This document shows, piece by piece, positions 52,587-61,845 of a stretch of DNA of 64,000 nucleotides. Both the position numbers and the translations under genes were made by a program. Origin of the DNA: Lacrimispora indolis DSM 755. Its GTDB lineage: Bacteria > Bacillota > Clostridia > Lachnospirales > Lachnospiraceae. Location of the stretch: positions 1,364,001 through 1,428,000 of the forward strand of contig NZ_AZUI01000001.1 in NCBI RefSeq assembly GCF_000526995.1. The letters run 5' to 3'. Each line of letters begins with the position of its first letter. Position 1 is the stretch's first letter. The notes beneath the pieces are model-generated. The model saw only the letters and a program-made list of their open reading frames with translations. It was not told the DNA's origin and did no database searches.

Positions 52587-53417
52587 TTATAATTTTCCTC
52601 CGGATGTAGCAATTCCTTCTATAAACTGCTTCTGGAATATAAGATATATGATAATCATTGGAATACAGGCCAGCAAGGATGCTGCCATAAGCTCCGGATA
52701 GTTTGTTTCAAACTGTCCCTGCAGCTTTGCAAGGGCAGCGGATAAGGGCATTGTGTTCTGCTCTGTGTTAACGACCAGAGGCCACATCAGCTCTTTAAAT
52801 GCAAACAGAGCGGTAAAAATGCCCAGAGCCACCATGGAAGATTTCGTAAGGGGAGCCATCACATAGAGAAAGGTCTGGCCGATATTGCAGCCATCCAGTC
52901 TGGCCGCTTCCTCCAAAGAAGCCGGAAGCCCCATATAAGCCTGCCTTAGGAGGAATGTACCAAAGGCCGTCACAAGTCCTGGGAAAAGCAGTCCAAATGA
53001 AGTGTTTAACATTCCAAGCTTACTCACCATTAAGTACTGGGGGATGATAAAGATCTGGGATGGCACCATCATCTGGAAAAGAACCAGGGAAAAAGCCAGA
53101 TTCTTTCCTTTAAAATTAAGGCGTCCGAAAGCATATCCAGCCATAGTAGCGGTGAGCACCGCACAAATGACTCGTTCCACGATGAGCAGAAGCGTGTTCC
53201 AGTACAGCCTAAAAAAGTTCATTTTACTCACCACAGATAAGAATGCTTCTTTCCTCCATACTGTCGGAAAAATGATGAAGGGATTCATCTGGGTGGCCTC
53301 AGATGTGCTTTTAAAGGCTGTTAAAAACATCCATAAAAAGGGTACCAGCATGATGGCGGACCCTATGATAAGGATTAAGTAAACGATACCTGATCTGATT
53401 TTTGTATTCTTATTCAT
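52587..53417 (-). CDS. Alpha-galactoside ABC transporter permease (RafG/MsmG type)
   Basis: A 276-residue permease with the EAA loop EEAARLDGCNIGQTFLYVMAP and six membrane segments. It pairs with the permease at 53430 and feeds the GH36 enzyme encoded 13 bases downstream. No ATPase gene is in the cluster. Confidence 0.92.
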   Translation of the reverse strand: MNKNTKIRSGIVYLILIIGSAIMLVPFLWMFLTAFKSTSEATQMNPFIIFPTVWRKEAFLSVVSKMNFFRLYWNTLLLIVERVICAVLTATMAGYAFGRLNFKGKNLAFSLVLFQMMVPSQIFIIPQYLMVSKLGMLNTSFGLLFPGLVTAFGTFLLRQAYMGLPASLEEAARLDGCNIGQTFLYVMAPLTKSSMVALGIFTALFAFKELMWPLVVNTEQNTMPLSAALAKLQGQFETNYPELMAASLLACIPMIIIYLIFQKQFIEGIATSGGKL

Positions 53418-53429
53418 AGTTCTCCTCTC

Positions 53430-54335
53430 CTAGCTATAATTCACCCATTTTTTCTGGCAGATCATCTGAATCACCGTGATCAGAAGGATCACAAAAAGCA
53501 GCAGCATGACAATGGAAGAGCCGTAGCCCTTGTTTCCCTCAATAAAGGAATATTTATAGAAAAGATACACCAGGGACTGGGTCCTTCCCAGAGCCGGATT
53601 GTTTCTGCCCATCATCATATAAATGCTGTCAAACACCTGCATTGCCCCAATAACCCTGGTCACAGTCACGAAAAACATGGTTGGGGATATTAAAGGCAGT
53701 GTAATGGTAAAGAACTGGCTGATACCATCCGCCCCGTCAATCTGCGCCGCCTCATAATAATCCCTGGGTATTTCCTGAAGGCCTGCAAAGAAAAGAACCA
53801 TATTGTAACCGATCACAGACCAGATCCCGACCACAGCCACAGAGATGAATGCAATATTAGGATTGGAGATCCAGTTCACTCCGGGAAGGCCAATCGCCCG
53901 CAGCAAATGGTTAAGGAGTCCGAACTCCGAGTTATAAAGCCACCGCCAGACCATGGCCACCGCAGCGGGAGCCGCCACCATGGGCAGGAAATAAATGGTC
54001 CTCCAGATGGATCGTCCCCGGATCTTTCCGTTTAAAAAGACGGCTATCACAAGGGCAATGGCAATGGAAAAGGGCACTTCCACCACAGCATATTTACACG
54101 TGTTCCACAAAGCCTGCCATACGGTCCCGTCACTGAAAAGCTTACGGTAATTGTCAAGCCCGATAAATACATTGCCTTTTCCAAAAGCTCCTGTTTTGAA
54201 AAAGCTCTGGTAAATGGTCTGGAAAATTGGGATGATGTTTAAAATGATAAGACCCGCCATGGTGGGCAGCAAAAACATCCATCCCCATAAAAATTCACTT
54301 CTCGCCCGCCTTGATACCTTTGATTTTTTATTCAT
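53430..54335 (-). CDS. Alpha-galactoside ABC transporter permease (RafF/MsmF type)
   Basis: A 301-residue permease with the EAA loop EAAQIDGADGISQFFTITLP. The ribosome binding site is ACGGAGGG. It is separated from the binding-protein gene by a terminator-like stem, an arrangement that usually gives more binding protein than permease. Confidence 0.92.
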   Translation of the reverse strand: MNKKSKVSRRARSEFLWGWMFLLPTMAGLIILNIIPIFQTIYQSFFKTGAFGKGNVFIGLDNYRKLFSDGTVWQALWNTCKYAVVEVPFSIAIALVIAVFLNGKIRGRSIWRTIYFLPMVAAPAAVAMVWRWLYNSEFGLLNHLLRAIGLPGVNWISNPNIAFISVAVVGIWSVIGYNMVLFFAGLQEIPRDYYEAAQIDGADGISQFFTITLPLISPTMFFVTVTRVIGAMQVFDSIYMMMGRNNPALGRTQSLVYLFYKYSFIEGNKGYGSSIVMLLLFVILLITVIQMICQKKWVNYS

Positions 54336-54356
54336 GCAGACCCTCCGTATTTCTTT

Positions 54357-54399
54357 GAAAAGCGGATATTCCCGATCCGCTTCGCTGCTTGATTCGATT
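54357..54399. repeat. Dispersed hairpin element, copy E
   Basis: AAGCGGAT (54360-54367) and ATCCGCTT (54375-54382) form a perfect 8-bp stem with a 7-base loop, followed by CGCTGCTTGATTCG. It is the cleanest copy. Confidence 0.7.
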
Positions 54400-54432
54400 A
54401 AAAAGGGGAGGCGCTTTACAGCCTGCCTCCCC
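54400..54432 (-). terminator. Partial terminator after the binding-protein gene
   Basis: GGGGAGGC and GCCTCCCC form an 8-bp GC-rich stem that is followed on the minus strand by TTTTTAAT. Located between the binding-protein and permease genes, it probably lowers permease expression. Confidence 0.7.
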
Positions 54433-54440
54433 AGCCCTTC

Positions 54441-55778
54441 CTATTCTTGTGCCAGCATGGCATTCATTTCCTGAGCAATGTCCTTGCAGACATCTTCCAC
54501 ACTCTTGGCACCGGTCCATGCATCAATCAATTTTTCATGGCTCATATTGTTCCATGCAACCGTTGATTTGGAGTATGGCCTGATCACCAGATCACCCATC
54601 ATATCCAAGTATGCCTGAAGGTTAAAGCCCTGATATGCCTTGATCCAGTTATCCGTTGTTCCTTCATAGGCAGAGATAACGATTCCAAGGTCAGACTGCT
54701 TCTGCTGTGCTGCCTTTGATCCCATATATTCAATAAGCTTCCATGCTTCCTCAGGCATGCCGGTATTGGCGGAAGCTGCCCAGCCAAGTCCATTGTAAAT
54801 GGAGATTCTCTTTCCCGTCTCAGCATCTTTCGGAAGCATTGCGATATCACAGTTTGCCTTTACATAATCATTGTTGCAAAGCTCCGGAAGCATCCAGGAA
54901 CCTGCGGTGATCATGGCTACCTTGCCTGCTTCAAACAAAGCTTCCTCCGTATTCTCCGCCATCACTTCGTATGGAGGAGCATATCCCTCTTTCATTAAGT
55001 CTGTTATGAACGTTAACGCCTTGATGGTTCCCGGCTGGTCAAAACCGGATGATTTCTTATCCTCGCTGATCACATAACCGCCCATATCGTAAACGATATT
55101 GTTCCAGCCTGCCTGGTCATTGGTTGGCCTTAAGGCAAATCCATACTGGCTTCCGTCGGACTTGGTCAGTTTTTTTGCTGCCTCTGCAAAATCGTTCCAG
55201 GTCCAGTCCTTGTCAGGATAGGGGATTCCTGCTTCGTCAAACATGGTCTTATTGTACCAGAGAGCAATGGTGTCGATATCCTTTGGCACCGCATACTGCT
55301 TTGTACCTTCCCAATTATAGATCTGCACGATATCCTTGGGGAATTTATCCATTTCCAGGGTCTTGCTATCCTTGATCCGGTCCGTTAAGTTCAAAAGCAT
55401 TTCATATTCAGAGTACCTTGCGATCTCATTGGAATGCATCCAGAAAACATCTGGAAGAGATCCTCCGGTGGCTCCTGCCTCCAGCATGGTCCAGTACTGC
55501 TCCCAAGGAGTTACCTGGATCTGTGTCTTGATTCCTGTTTCATTTGTAAAGTCCTTCATGATTTCTGTCAGTCCCGGCTCCTGGTTTTTATCCCAGATGG
55601 CAACTGTCAGAGTTCCCTGTGCCCCGGCATTTCCTGACTCACTGGAGCTTTCTGCTTCCTGCTTTGTTTCCCCTGAGCTTGCAGGAGCAGTCTCCTTTCC
55701 GGCGTTGCTTCCGCAGCCAACCAGTGCTGCTGCCATAACCGCTGCCATTGCCGCCGTAAACCACCATTTCCGTTTCAT
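54441..55778 (-). CDS. Alpha-galactoside ABC substrate-binding lipoprotein
   Basis: A 445-residue family 1 binding protein. The signal peptide ends in the lipobox LVGC with Cys22, followed by a Ser/Glu-rich linker (about 28-55). It is the first gene of the importer-GH36 operon, so raffinose, melibiose or stachyose are likely ligands. The strong AAGGGAGG site lies just upstream. Confidence 0.9.
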   Translation of the reverse strand: MKRKWWFTAAMAAVMAAALVGCGSNAGKETAPASSGETKQEAESSSESGNAGAQGTLTVAIWDKNQEPGLTEIMKDFTNETGIKTQIQVTPWEQYWTMLEAGATGGSLPDVFWMHSNEIARYSEYEMLLNLTDRIKDSKTLEMDKFPKDIVQIYNWEGTKQYAVPKDIDTIALWYNKTMFDEAGIPYPDKDWTWNDFAEAAKKLTKSDGSQYGFALRPTNDQAGWNNIVYDMGGYVISEDKKSSGFDQPGTIKALTFITDLMKEGYAPPYEVMAENTEEALFEAGKVAMITAGSWMLPELCNNDYVKANCDIAMLPKDAETGKRISIYNGLGWAASANTGMPEEAWKLIEYMGSKAAQQKQSDLGIVISAYEGTTDNWIKAYQGFNLQAYLDMMGDLVIRPYSKSTVAWNNMSHEKLIDAWTGAKSVEDVCKDIAQEMNAMLAQE

Positions 55779-55931
55779 TTTGCTACCTCCCTTTGATTAG
55801 TCAGTTTATATAGTTAAAACTGAGTATACAACCTTTTTTTGTGTATTTTTCTTTTACCAATGTTGATTATAAACCATTTTTCATCTATATTACATAGACT
55901 AATGTGACAGGTACATGGTGTTTTGTTATAT

Positions 55932-56729
55932 TTACCGAACTTCTTCCCTCATTCCCTTTCTATACTGAAGGGGTGACTTTCCCTCTGTCTGAAGAAAACT
56001 CTTGCAAAAAACCGAAGCATCGTGAAACCCACAGGACAAACCGGTTTCCGTTACGCTAAGGCCGGTATCCTCCAGCAAACGCTTGGCCTCCATGATCCGG
56101 TAGGCTGTTAAATAATGCTTTGGGGAGATCCCTTTGTATTTTATAAAAAGCCTGTACAAATAGGTACGGTCAATCCCTACATAGTTTGCTATATCCCCGA
56201 TCTGAATAGGATAGCTGTAATTATGGCGGATATACGCTTCGGCCCGGGACAAATAGCTCTGCTCATACTCTCCCCCTTCCTTTTCTTCCTTAGGAAACCG
56301 GGAAAACAGCAGATAAAGATACCCAGCCATTTCATCCATATTATGTCCTCCGCTTTGAAAAGCGGCCACCAGCCCTTCCATATAGGTACGCCATTCATCC
56401 TCAAGACCAAAATGATAAACATACCCGTTTTCCTCCTGGCAGTAATCGGTTAAAAGCCGCTCGGCTTCTGCTCCTGCAAAGGCCGCCCAGGCGTATTCCC
56501 ATGGCTCGTCCTTATCAGCCTGATAATAAGTCACCTCCTGGGGCTTGATTAAAAATGCGTCCCCTTCCTTTAAAGCGTATTCCTTTCCTCCTGTCCTGTA
56601 AATGCCTTTTCCTCCCAGCACCACATGCATCAGGTAATGTTTTCGTATTGCAGGACCGAAAAAGTGACCGGATGCACAATGCTCACGGCCGCAGTAATAA
56701 ATGGTCAACCCCCTTGCCGACTGATTCAT
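55932..56729 (-). CDS. AraC-family regulator of the alpha-galactoside importer
   Basis: A 265-residue regulator. The N-terminal cupin-like sugar sensor spans about 25-110 (LMHVVLGGKGIYRTGGKEYALKEGDAFLIKP). The two helix-turn-helix motifs of the C-terminal AraC domain lie at about 165-262 (IGDIANYVGIDRTYLYRLFIKYKGISPKHYL...). The ATG at 56729 follows GGAGGG. It is transcribed divergently from melA and probably activates the importer operon downstream of it, as MsmR/RafR do. Confidence 0.9.
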   Translation of the reverse strand: MNQSARGLTIYYCGREHCASGHFFGPAIRKHYLMHVVLGGKGIYRTGGKEYALKEGDAFLIKPQEVTYYQADKDEPWEYAWAAFAGAEAERLLTDYCQEENGYVYHFGLEDEWRTYMEGLVAAFQSGGHNMDEMAGYLYLLFSRFPKEEKEGGEYEQSYLSRAEAYIRHNYSYPIQIGDIANYVGIDRTYLYRLFIKYKGISPKHYLTAYRIMEAKRLLEDTGLSVTETGLSCGFHDASVFCKSFLQTEGKSPLQYRKGMREEVR

Positions 56730-56846
56730 ATTAATCCCTCCATACAACAAAACGACAATTTCATGAAACAAACATCCTATCTTTTTTCCTGCTGTAATTA
56801 TACAATATCCTCATAAGACAGACAAGGAAAACAAGGAGGAAGGAAC

Positions 56847-58169
56847 ATGGTAAAAATAACTTTTATGGGGGCTGGAAGCACGATATTTGCCAGAAATGTC
56901 CTGGGTGACTGCATGTGCACCCCAGTGCTTAAAGATGCTGTGATCGCTCTTTACGACATTGACCCGGTCCGGCTTGCGGATTCGGAACTGATCCTGAATG
57001 CAATCAACAAAAATGTGAATCAGGGACAGGCCGGCATAAAGACCTATCTGGGAGTGGAAAACCGGAAGGAAGCCCTGGCAGGTGCCACCTTTGTGGTGAA
57101 TGCCATTCAGGTGGGAGGATACGATCCCTGCACCATAACGGATTTTGAAATTCCTAAGAAATACGGCTTAAAGCAAACCATTGCAGACACCCTTGGAATC
57201 GGCGGCATTATGAGGGGCTTAAGGACCATTCCCGTTATGGAAGATTTCGCCAGAGATATGGAAGAGGTTTGCCCTGATGCATATTTTTTAAATTACACCA
57301 ACCCAATGGCAATTCTGACCGGTTACATGCAGCGCTATACATCCATTAAAACCATCGGCTTATGCCACAGCGTCCAGGTATGCTCAGAAACCTTATTAAA
57401 GGGACTTAATATGGAGGATAAGCTGGAGGGAAGAACAGAGCTGATCGCTGGGATCAACCATATGGCCTGGCTTTTAAAGCTTAATGACAGGGATGGAAAC
57501 GACCTCTACCCCATCATCAGACAGAAAGCCATTGAGAAAAACAAGACAGAAAAGCATAAGGATATGGTCCGCTATGAGTACATTAACCATTTAGGCTATT
57601 ATTGTACGGAATCCAGCGAACACAATGCCGAATATAATCCATTGTTTATAAAATCCAGATATCCGGATATGATCGAAGAATTCCAGATCCCCCTGGACGA
57701 GTATCCCAGACGCTGCATCAAGCAGATCAACGAATGGGAGGCAGAAAAGAATTCCATCTTAAATAACGGCGAGATCACCCATACCCGTTCCCATGAATAC
57801 GCCTCCTATATTATGGAAGCAATTCTGACCAACAAGCCCTATAAGATCGGCGCAAGCGTTTTAAACCACGGGCTGATCGACAATCTTCCGTCTGACGCCT
57901 GTGTGGAAGTGCCATGCCTTGTGGACGGAAGCGGCATCACCCCCTGCCACGTGGGACGCATCCCCACTCAGCTTGCAGCCATGAACATGACAAACATCAA
58001 TCCCCAGCTTCTCACAATTGAAGCAGCTCACAACAGAGACATAAAAACCATTTACCAGGCAGCCATGCTGGATCCACACACTGCTGCCGAGCTAAACATA
58101 AAGGATATCCGCTCCATGGTAGATGAGCTCATTGCAGCCCACGGCGGCTACATGAACATGTACCGTTAA
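56847..58169 (+). CDS. melA: GH4 alpha-galactosidase/alpha-glucosidase
   Basis: A 440-residue GH4 glycosidase, which uses NAD+ and a divalent metal in an oxidation-elimination mechanism. The N-terminal dinucleotide motif is GAGSTIFARN (residues 8-17). The metal-binding Cys and His are in GLCHSVQ and in the GINHMAW segment. The sequence resembles MelA more than the 6-phospho-glycosidases, which fits ABC (non-PTS) uptake. It is a second, unrelated alpha-galactosidase beside the GH36 gene. The ribosome binding site is AAGGAGG. Confidence 0.88.
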   Translation: MVKITFMGAGSTIFARNVLGDCMCTPVLKDAVIALYDIDPVRLADSELILNAINKNVNQGQAGIKTYLGVENRKEALAGATFVVNAIQVGGYDPCTITDFEIPKKYGLKQTIADTLGIGGIMRGLRTIPVMEDFARDMEEVCPDAYFLNYTNPMAILTGYMQRYTSIKTIGLCHSVQVCSETLLKGLNMEDKLEGRTELIAGINHMAWLLKLNDRDGNDLYPIIRQKAIEKNKTEKHKDMVRYEYINHLGYYCTESSEHNAEYNPLFIKSRYPDMIEEFQIPLDEYPRRCIKQINEWEAEKNSILNNGEITHTRSHEYASYIMEAILTNKPYKIGASVLNHGLIDNLPSDACVEVPCLVDGSGITPCHVGRIPTQLAAMNMTNINPQLLTIEAAHNRDIKTIYQAAMLDPHTAAELNIKDIRSMVDELIAAHGGYMNMYR

Positions 58170-58222
58170 AAGATATCTCCAGGAACTTTCATTTGCAAAT
58201 TACGTTTGCTGCCTGTATACTT

Positions 58223-58267
58223 GACCCTATCAAACATCCTAAAAAAAGCGGATCGTCTGACAGGGTC
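58223..58267 (+). other. Hairpin between melA and the second AraC gene
   Basis: GACCCTATCA and TGACAGGGTC form a 10-bp stem with one mismatch and a 25-base loop. It may be a terminator or attenuator between the two genes. Confidence 0.4.
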
Positions 58268-58293
58268 TTTCACCATTTTGAGGGGGTATATTT

Positions 58294-59166
58294 TTGAGCG
58301 AAAAACAAACCACTTATAAAAACGTAGCCGGCTTCCGCTGCTTACGAAACATCAAGCGGCAGACCAATGATCTGTACCTGGTCCACTGCGGAATCCAGCA
58401 GTGTCCTCCGGAATACACCTACGATCACAAGATTCCAAATGAAAATCACCTTCACTTTGTTCTGGGCGGCGCAGGTACCCTGGAAATTGACGGAAAACGG
58501 TATGAGTTAAAGACCGATGACATTTTTCTCATTCCCAAGGGCCATCCCGTTCTTTATAACGCAGACCATAAAAACCCCTGGGAATACATGTGGATCACCT
58601 TTGACGGGGAAATGGCGGATGCCTATTTAAGCTACGCAGGCTTATCTGCCCAGCTTCCTTCCATCCATTCCCAGATCCCTAACCAGCTCTATCTTCCCAT
58701 GATACACAAGATCCTGGATACCAGCGAGCTGACCTTTGCCAATGAGATCAAGCGGGTAGGATACTTATATGAGATCCTGTCCACTCTGATCGAAATGCAG
58801 AACACCATAAGAACCATTAAGAAGAACCAGTACGATTATTCCATTGATACTTACGTGGATTATGCCCTTCAGTATATCAAGCTGAACTACGACAGGATCA
58901 AGGTTCAGGATATTGCAGACTACATCGGGATCAACCGCTCTTATTTAACCTCGATCTTTAAAAAGCAGCTTCACGTTTCACCTCAGGAATATTTAATGAG
59001 ATTCCGCCTGGGCATCGCCGCCAATCAACTGGCTACCACAACCTTGTCCATTCAGGAAATCGCCACAGGCATCGGATATCATAACCCTTTGACCTTTTCC
59101 AAAATATTCAAGCAGGAATTCGGCGTCAGCCCTAAACATTACAGAGATGAAAAACGGCAGCCATAA
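58294..59166 (+). CDS. AraC-family regulator, second of the alpha-galactoside locus
   Basis: A 290-residue AraC regulator with an N-terminal cupin (about 45-120, HLHFVLGGAGTLEIDGKRYELKTDDIFLIPKG) and a C-terminal double helix-turn-helix (about 190-288). The start is a TTG at 58294, 7 bases after AGGGGG (58281-58286). It is similar in layout to the AraC at 55932, which suggests duplication, with each regulator tied to one alpha-galactosidase. Confidence 0.9.
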   Translation: MSEKQTTYKNVAGFRCLRNIKRQTNDLYLVHCGIQQCPPEYTYDHKIPNENHLHFVLGGAGTLEIDGKRYELKTDDIFLIPKGHPVLYNADHKNPWEYMWITFDGEMADAYLSYAGLSAQLPSIHSQIPNQLYLPMIHKILDTSELTFANEIKRVGYLYEILSTLIEMQNTIRTIKKNQYDYSIDTYVDYALQYIKLNYDRIKVQDIADYIGINRSYLTSIFKKQLHVSPQEYLMRFRLGIAANQLATTTLSIQEIATGIGYHNPLTFSKIFKQEFGVSPKHYRDEKRQP

Positions 59167-59197
59167 TCAATCGCCCGGCTCGTTATCTGCATAAAAA

Positions 59198-59231
59198 ACA
59201 GGAGGCTAGTCCTGAAGGACTGCCTCCTGTA
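59198..59231 (-). terminator. Terminator between AraC and DUF1858 genes
   Basis: ACAGGAGGCTAGTCC pairs with GGACTGCCTCCTGT around TGAA. On the minus strand a TTTTTTAT run follows, so it ends the DUF1858 gene; it may also serve the AraC gene on the plus strand. Confidence 0.75.
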
Positions 59232-59238
59232 ACATATT

Positions 59239-59439
59239 CTATCGTTCTTCCAACACTTCATTAATCTGTGAAACCAGAACATCACAGTCTATTCCATGAA
59301 CCTGGCAGGCTTCTTCCAGGGATTCGCCCTGAGATGCCGGACAGCCGAGGCAATGCATACCTGCGCGCATTAACATAGGTGCAATGTTCTCGTCCATCTC
59401 AAGCAATGCGCCTATTAACATATCCTTTTGGATCTGCAT
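59239..59439 (-). CDS. DUF1858 domain protein
   Basis: A 66-residue protein that matches the DUF1858 family: a short helical protein with a Cys-x-x-Cys pair (MHCLGCPAS) and the [23 protein letters not shown] core. Such proteins occur with hybrid-cluster and other anaerobic redox systems and may bind a metal. It stands alone, divergent from the pyruvate formate-lyase operon, with an AAGGAGG site. Confidence 0.88.
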   Translation of the reverse strand: MQIQKDMLIGALLEMDENIAPMLMRAGMHCLGCPASQGESLEEACQVHGIDCDVLVSQINEVLEER

Positions 59440-59570
59440 CTTGTATTCCTCCTTAAAAAATTGTATTTACTGTCTTTCTAATATAATACTTTTCCCTGTG
59501 ATTAGCAAGGACTAAATTCCTCTTTTTTCATTCGTCACCTTTTCTAATGAATTTTTCTCATTAAGGGCTC

Positions 59571-59600
59571 TTGACATTGTATACAGTATTCATATATAAT
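59571..59600 (+). promoter_or_regulatory. Promoter of the pyruvate formate-lyase operon
   Basis: TTGACA (59571-59576), 18 bases, TATAAT (59595-59600): both boxes match the consensus exactly. The transcript should start near 59607. Confidence 0.75.
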
Positions 59601-59602
59601 GT

Positions 59603-59625
59603 ATTCATACAAAGATTGTATGAAT
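59603..59625. promoter_or_regulatory. Palindrome at the pfl transcription start
   Basis: ATTCATACAA-AGA-TTGTATGAAT is a perfect 10-bp inverted repeat that covers the predicted +1. A partial copy (TATTCATA) lies 14 bases upstream, between the -35 and -10 boxes. It is a likely repressor site for a redox- or metabolite-responsive regulator; the regulator is unknown. Confidence 0.6.
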
Positions 59626-59692
59626 TATAATCTTTGATGGCACTCATTAATAATTACCACTTATACAATAGATCTTACGGAGGTACAATACT

Positions 59693-61753
59693 ATGCGAAC
59701 AGAATGGAGAGCTTTCACAGGCGGTGTTTGGGAACGGGAGATCAACGTCAGGGACTTTATACAGAAGAATTACACTCCCTATGACGGCGATGATACCTTC
59801 CTTGCCGGGCCGACTGCAGCAACAAATGAACTTTGGGCACAGGTCATGGATTTATCCAGACAGGAACGGGACGCCGGCGGCGTGCTGGATATGGATACAA
59901 AGATCATCTCTACCATCACCTCCCACGGCCCGGGATATTTAAATAAAGAGAAAGAAACCATCGTAGGCTTTCAGACCGATAAGCCATTTAAGCGTTCCTT
60001 ACAGCCTTACGGCGGCATCCGTATGGCAGAAAAATCCTGTGCGGATAATGGCTACACCATTGATCCTGAAGTCAAGGAATTTTTTATGATTCACAGAAAG
60101 ACACACAATGCCGGAGTTTTTGACGCTTACACCCAGGAAATGAGGGACTGCCGTTCCAACCACATCATCACAGGTCTTCCCGACGCTTACGGCCGGGGAC
60201 GCATCATCGGTGATTACCGCCGAGTGGCCCTTTACGGAATTGACCGGCTGATCGAGGATAAGGAAGAACAGAAGGTAACCACCCGTACCATTATGTACTC
60301 TGATGTAATCCGGGAAAGGGAAGAGCTTTCCGAACAGATCCGCGCCCTTAAGGAACTGAAAAAACTGGGAAGCATCTATGGATTTGATATTTCCAGGCCA
60401 GCCGCCAATGTAAAAGAAGCCATCCAGTGGATGTATTTCGCCTACCTTGCCGCTGTCAAGGAACAGAATGGAGCTGCCATGTCCTTAGGCCGCACCTCTA
60501 CCTTTATAGATGCTTACGCTCAAAGAGATTTAGAGGAAGGAACCTTTACCGAGGAGGATATCCAGGAGTTTGTGGACCACTTCATCATGAAGCTCCGCTT
60601 AGTCAAATTCGCCCGCACACCGGAATACAACGAGCTGTTCTCCGGTGATCCTACCTGGGTAACAGAATCCATCGGAGGAGTGGGCATCGACGGACGCCAT
60701 CTGGTGACCAAGACTTCCTTCCGTTACCTTCACACCCTTAAGAACTTAGGAACCGCTCCGGAACCCAACTTAACCGTTCTCTGGTCCACAAAGCTTCCTG
60801 AAAACTTTAAGCGCTTCTGCGCCAAGACCTCCATTGAGTCCTCATCCATTCAGTATGAAAATGACGACTTAATGAGAGTGACCCACGGAGATGATTATGC
60901 CATTGCATGCTGCGTATCTTCCATGAGGGTCGGTAAAGAAATGCAGTTCTTCGGCGCACGGGCCAATCTTGCAAAGTGCCTGCTGTACGCCATTAACGGA
61001 GGCATTGATGAAGTCTCCAAAAAGCAGGTAGGCCCCAAATACCGCCCAATCACTTCCGAATATCTGGATTACGATGAGGTAATGGAAGCCTATAAGGATA
61101 TGATGAGATGGCTTGCAAGAGTTTATGTAAACACCTTGAACATCATCCACTATATGCATGACAAATACAGCTACGAGCGCATTCAGATGGCTCTTCACGA
61201 TAAAAAGGTGACCCGCTGGTTTGCCACCGGAATCGCCGGGCTTTCCGTTGTGGCCGACTCTTTATCCGCAATCAAATATGCCAAGGTAAAGACCCTGCGG
61301 GATGAAAACGGAATCGTTACTGACTACATTGTAGAGGGAGACTTCCCGAAATACGGCAATAACGATGACCGGGTAGACCAGATTGCAAACGAACTGGTCC
61401 ACACCTTCATGAACTATGTAAAAGGAAACCACACCTACCGCGGCGGCATTCCAACTACCTCGATCCTGACAATCACATCCAATGTGGTATACGGTAAGAA
61501 TACAGGAGCAACTCCTGACGGACGTAAGAAAGGAGAAGCCTTTGCACCGGGTGCAAATCCCATGCACCATCGGGATACCCACGGCGCTGTCGCCTCTCTG
61601 GCGTCAGTGGCAAAGCTTCCGTTTAAAGATGCCCAGGATGGCATCTCCAATACCTTCTCCATCGTACCAGGTGCCCTTGGCAAGGAAGATCAGATTTTCA
61701 CAGGCGATTTAGAGGTAGATTTAGAACTGGCTCTTAACGATGATCAAATATAA
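59693..61753 (+). CDS. pflB: Pyruvate formate-lyase core subunit, lacking the glycyl-radical domain
   Basis: A 686-residue formate acetyltransferase that converts pyruvate and CoA to acetyl-CoA and formate. The substrate-binding and catalytic cysteines Cys406-Cys407 (ACCVSSM) are intact. Homology to PflB continues to [14 protein letters not shown] near residue 670 and then stops: the C-terminal 70-80 residues, which hold the radical glycine (RVSGYA), are absent and are encoded separately at 62143. Full-length PflB is about 740-760 residues; core plus small subunit gives 767. The ribosome binding site is CGGAGG. The core alone cannot form the radical, so it should depend on the small subunit. 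Confidence 0.93.
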   Translation: MRTEWRAFTGGVWEREINVRDFIQKNYTPYDGDDTFLAGPTAATNELWAQVMDLSRQERDAGGVLDMDTKIISTITSHGPGYLNKEKETIVGFQTDKPFKRSLQPYGGIRMAEKSCADNGYTIDPEVKEFFMIHRKTHNAGVFDAYTQEMRDCRSNHIITGLPDAYGRGRIIGDYRRVALYGIDRLIEDKEEQKVTTRTIMYSDVIREREELSEQIRALKELKKLGSIYGFDISRPAANVKEAIQWMYFAYLAAVKEQNGAAMSLGRTSTFIDAYAQRDLEEGTFTEEDIQEFVDHFIMKLRLVKFARTPEYNELFSGDPTWVTESIGGVGIDGRHLVTKTSFRYLHTLKNLGTAPEPNLTVLWSTKLPENFKRFCAKTSIESSSIQYENDDLMRVTHGDDYAIACCVSSMRVGKEMQFFGARANLAKCLLYAINGGIDEVSKKQVGPKYRPITSEYLDYDEVMEAYKDMMRWLARVYVNTLNIIHYMHDKYSYERIQMALHDKKVTRWFATGIAGLSVVADSLSAIKYAKVKTLRDENGIVTDYIVEGDFPKYGNNDDRVDQIANELVHTFMNYVKGNHTYRGGIPTTSILTITSNVVYGKNTGATPDGRKKGEAFAPGANPMHHRDTHGAVASLASVAKLPFKDAQDGISNTFSIVPGALGKEDQIFTGDLEVDLELALNDDQI

Positions 61754-61780
61754 AAATCATCTTTTAAACTTAAGTTTGTA

Positions 61781-61820
61781 AATCAACTGGATATGTCCGC
61801 ATATCCCCTTGATTCGTCAG
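61781..61820. repeat. Dispersed hairpin element, copy F, at the pfl split
   Basis: AATCAACTGGATAT (61781-61794) pairs with ATATCCCCTTGATT (61801-61814) at 12 of 14 positions, with a 6-base loop. It lies 27 bases after the truncated pflB stop codon and directly before the next gene, exactly where the glycyl-radical domain would normally continue. Confidence 0.6.
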
Positions 61821-61845
61821 TATATGAAAATAAGGAGTGGCTGTT

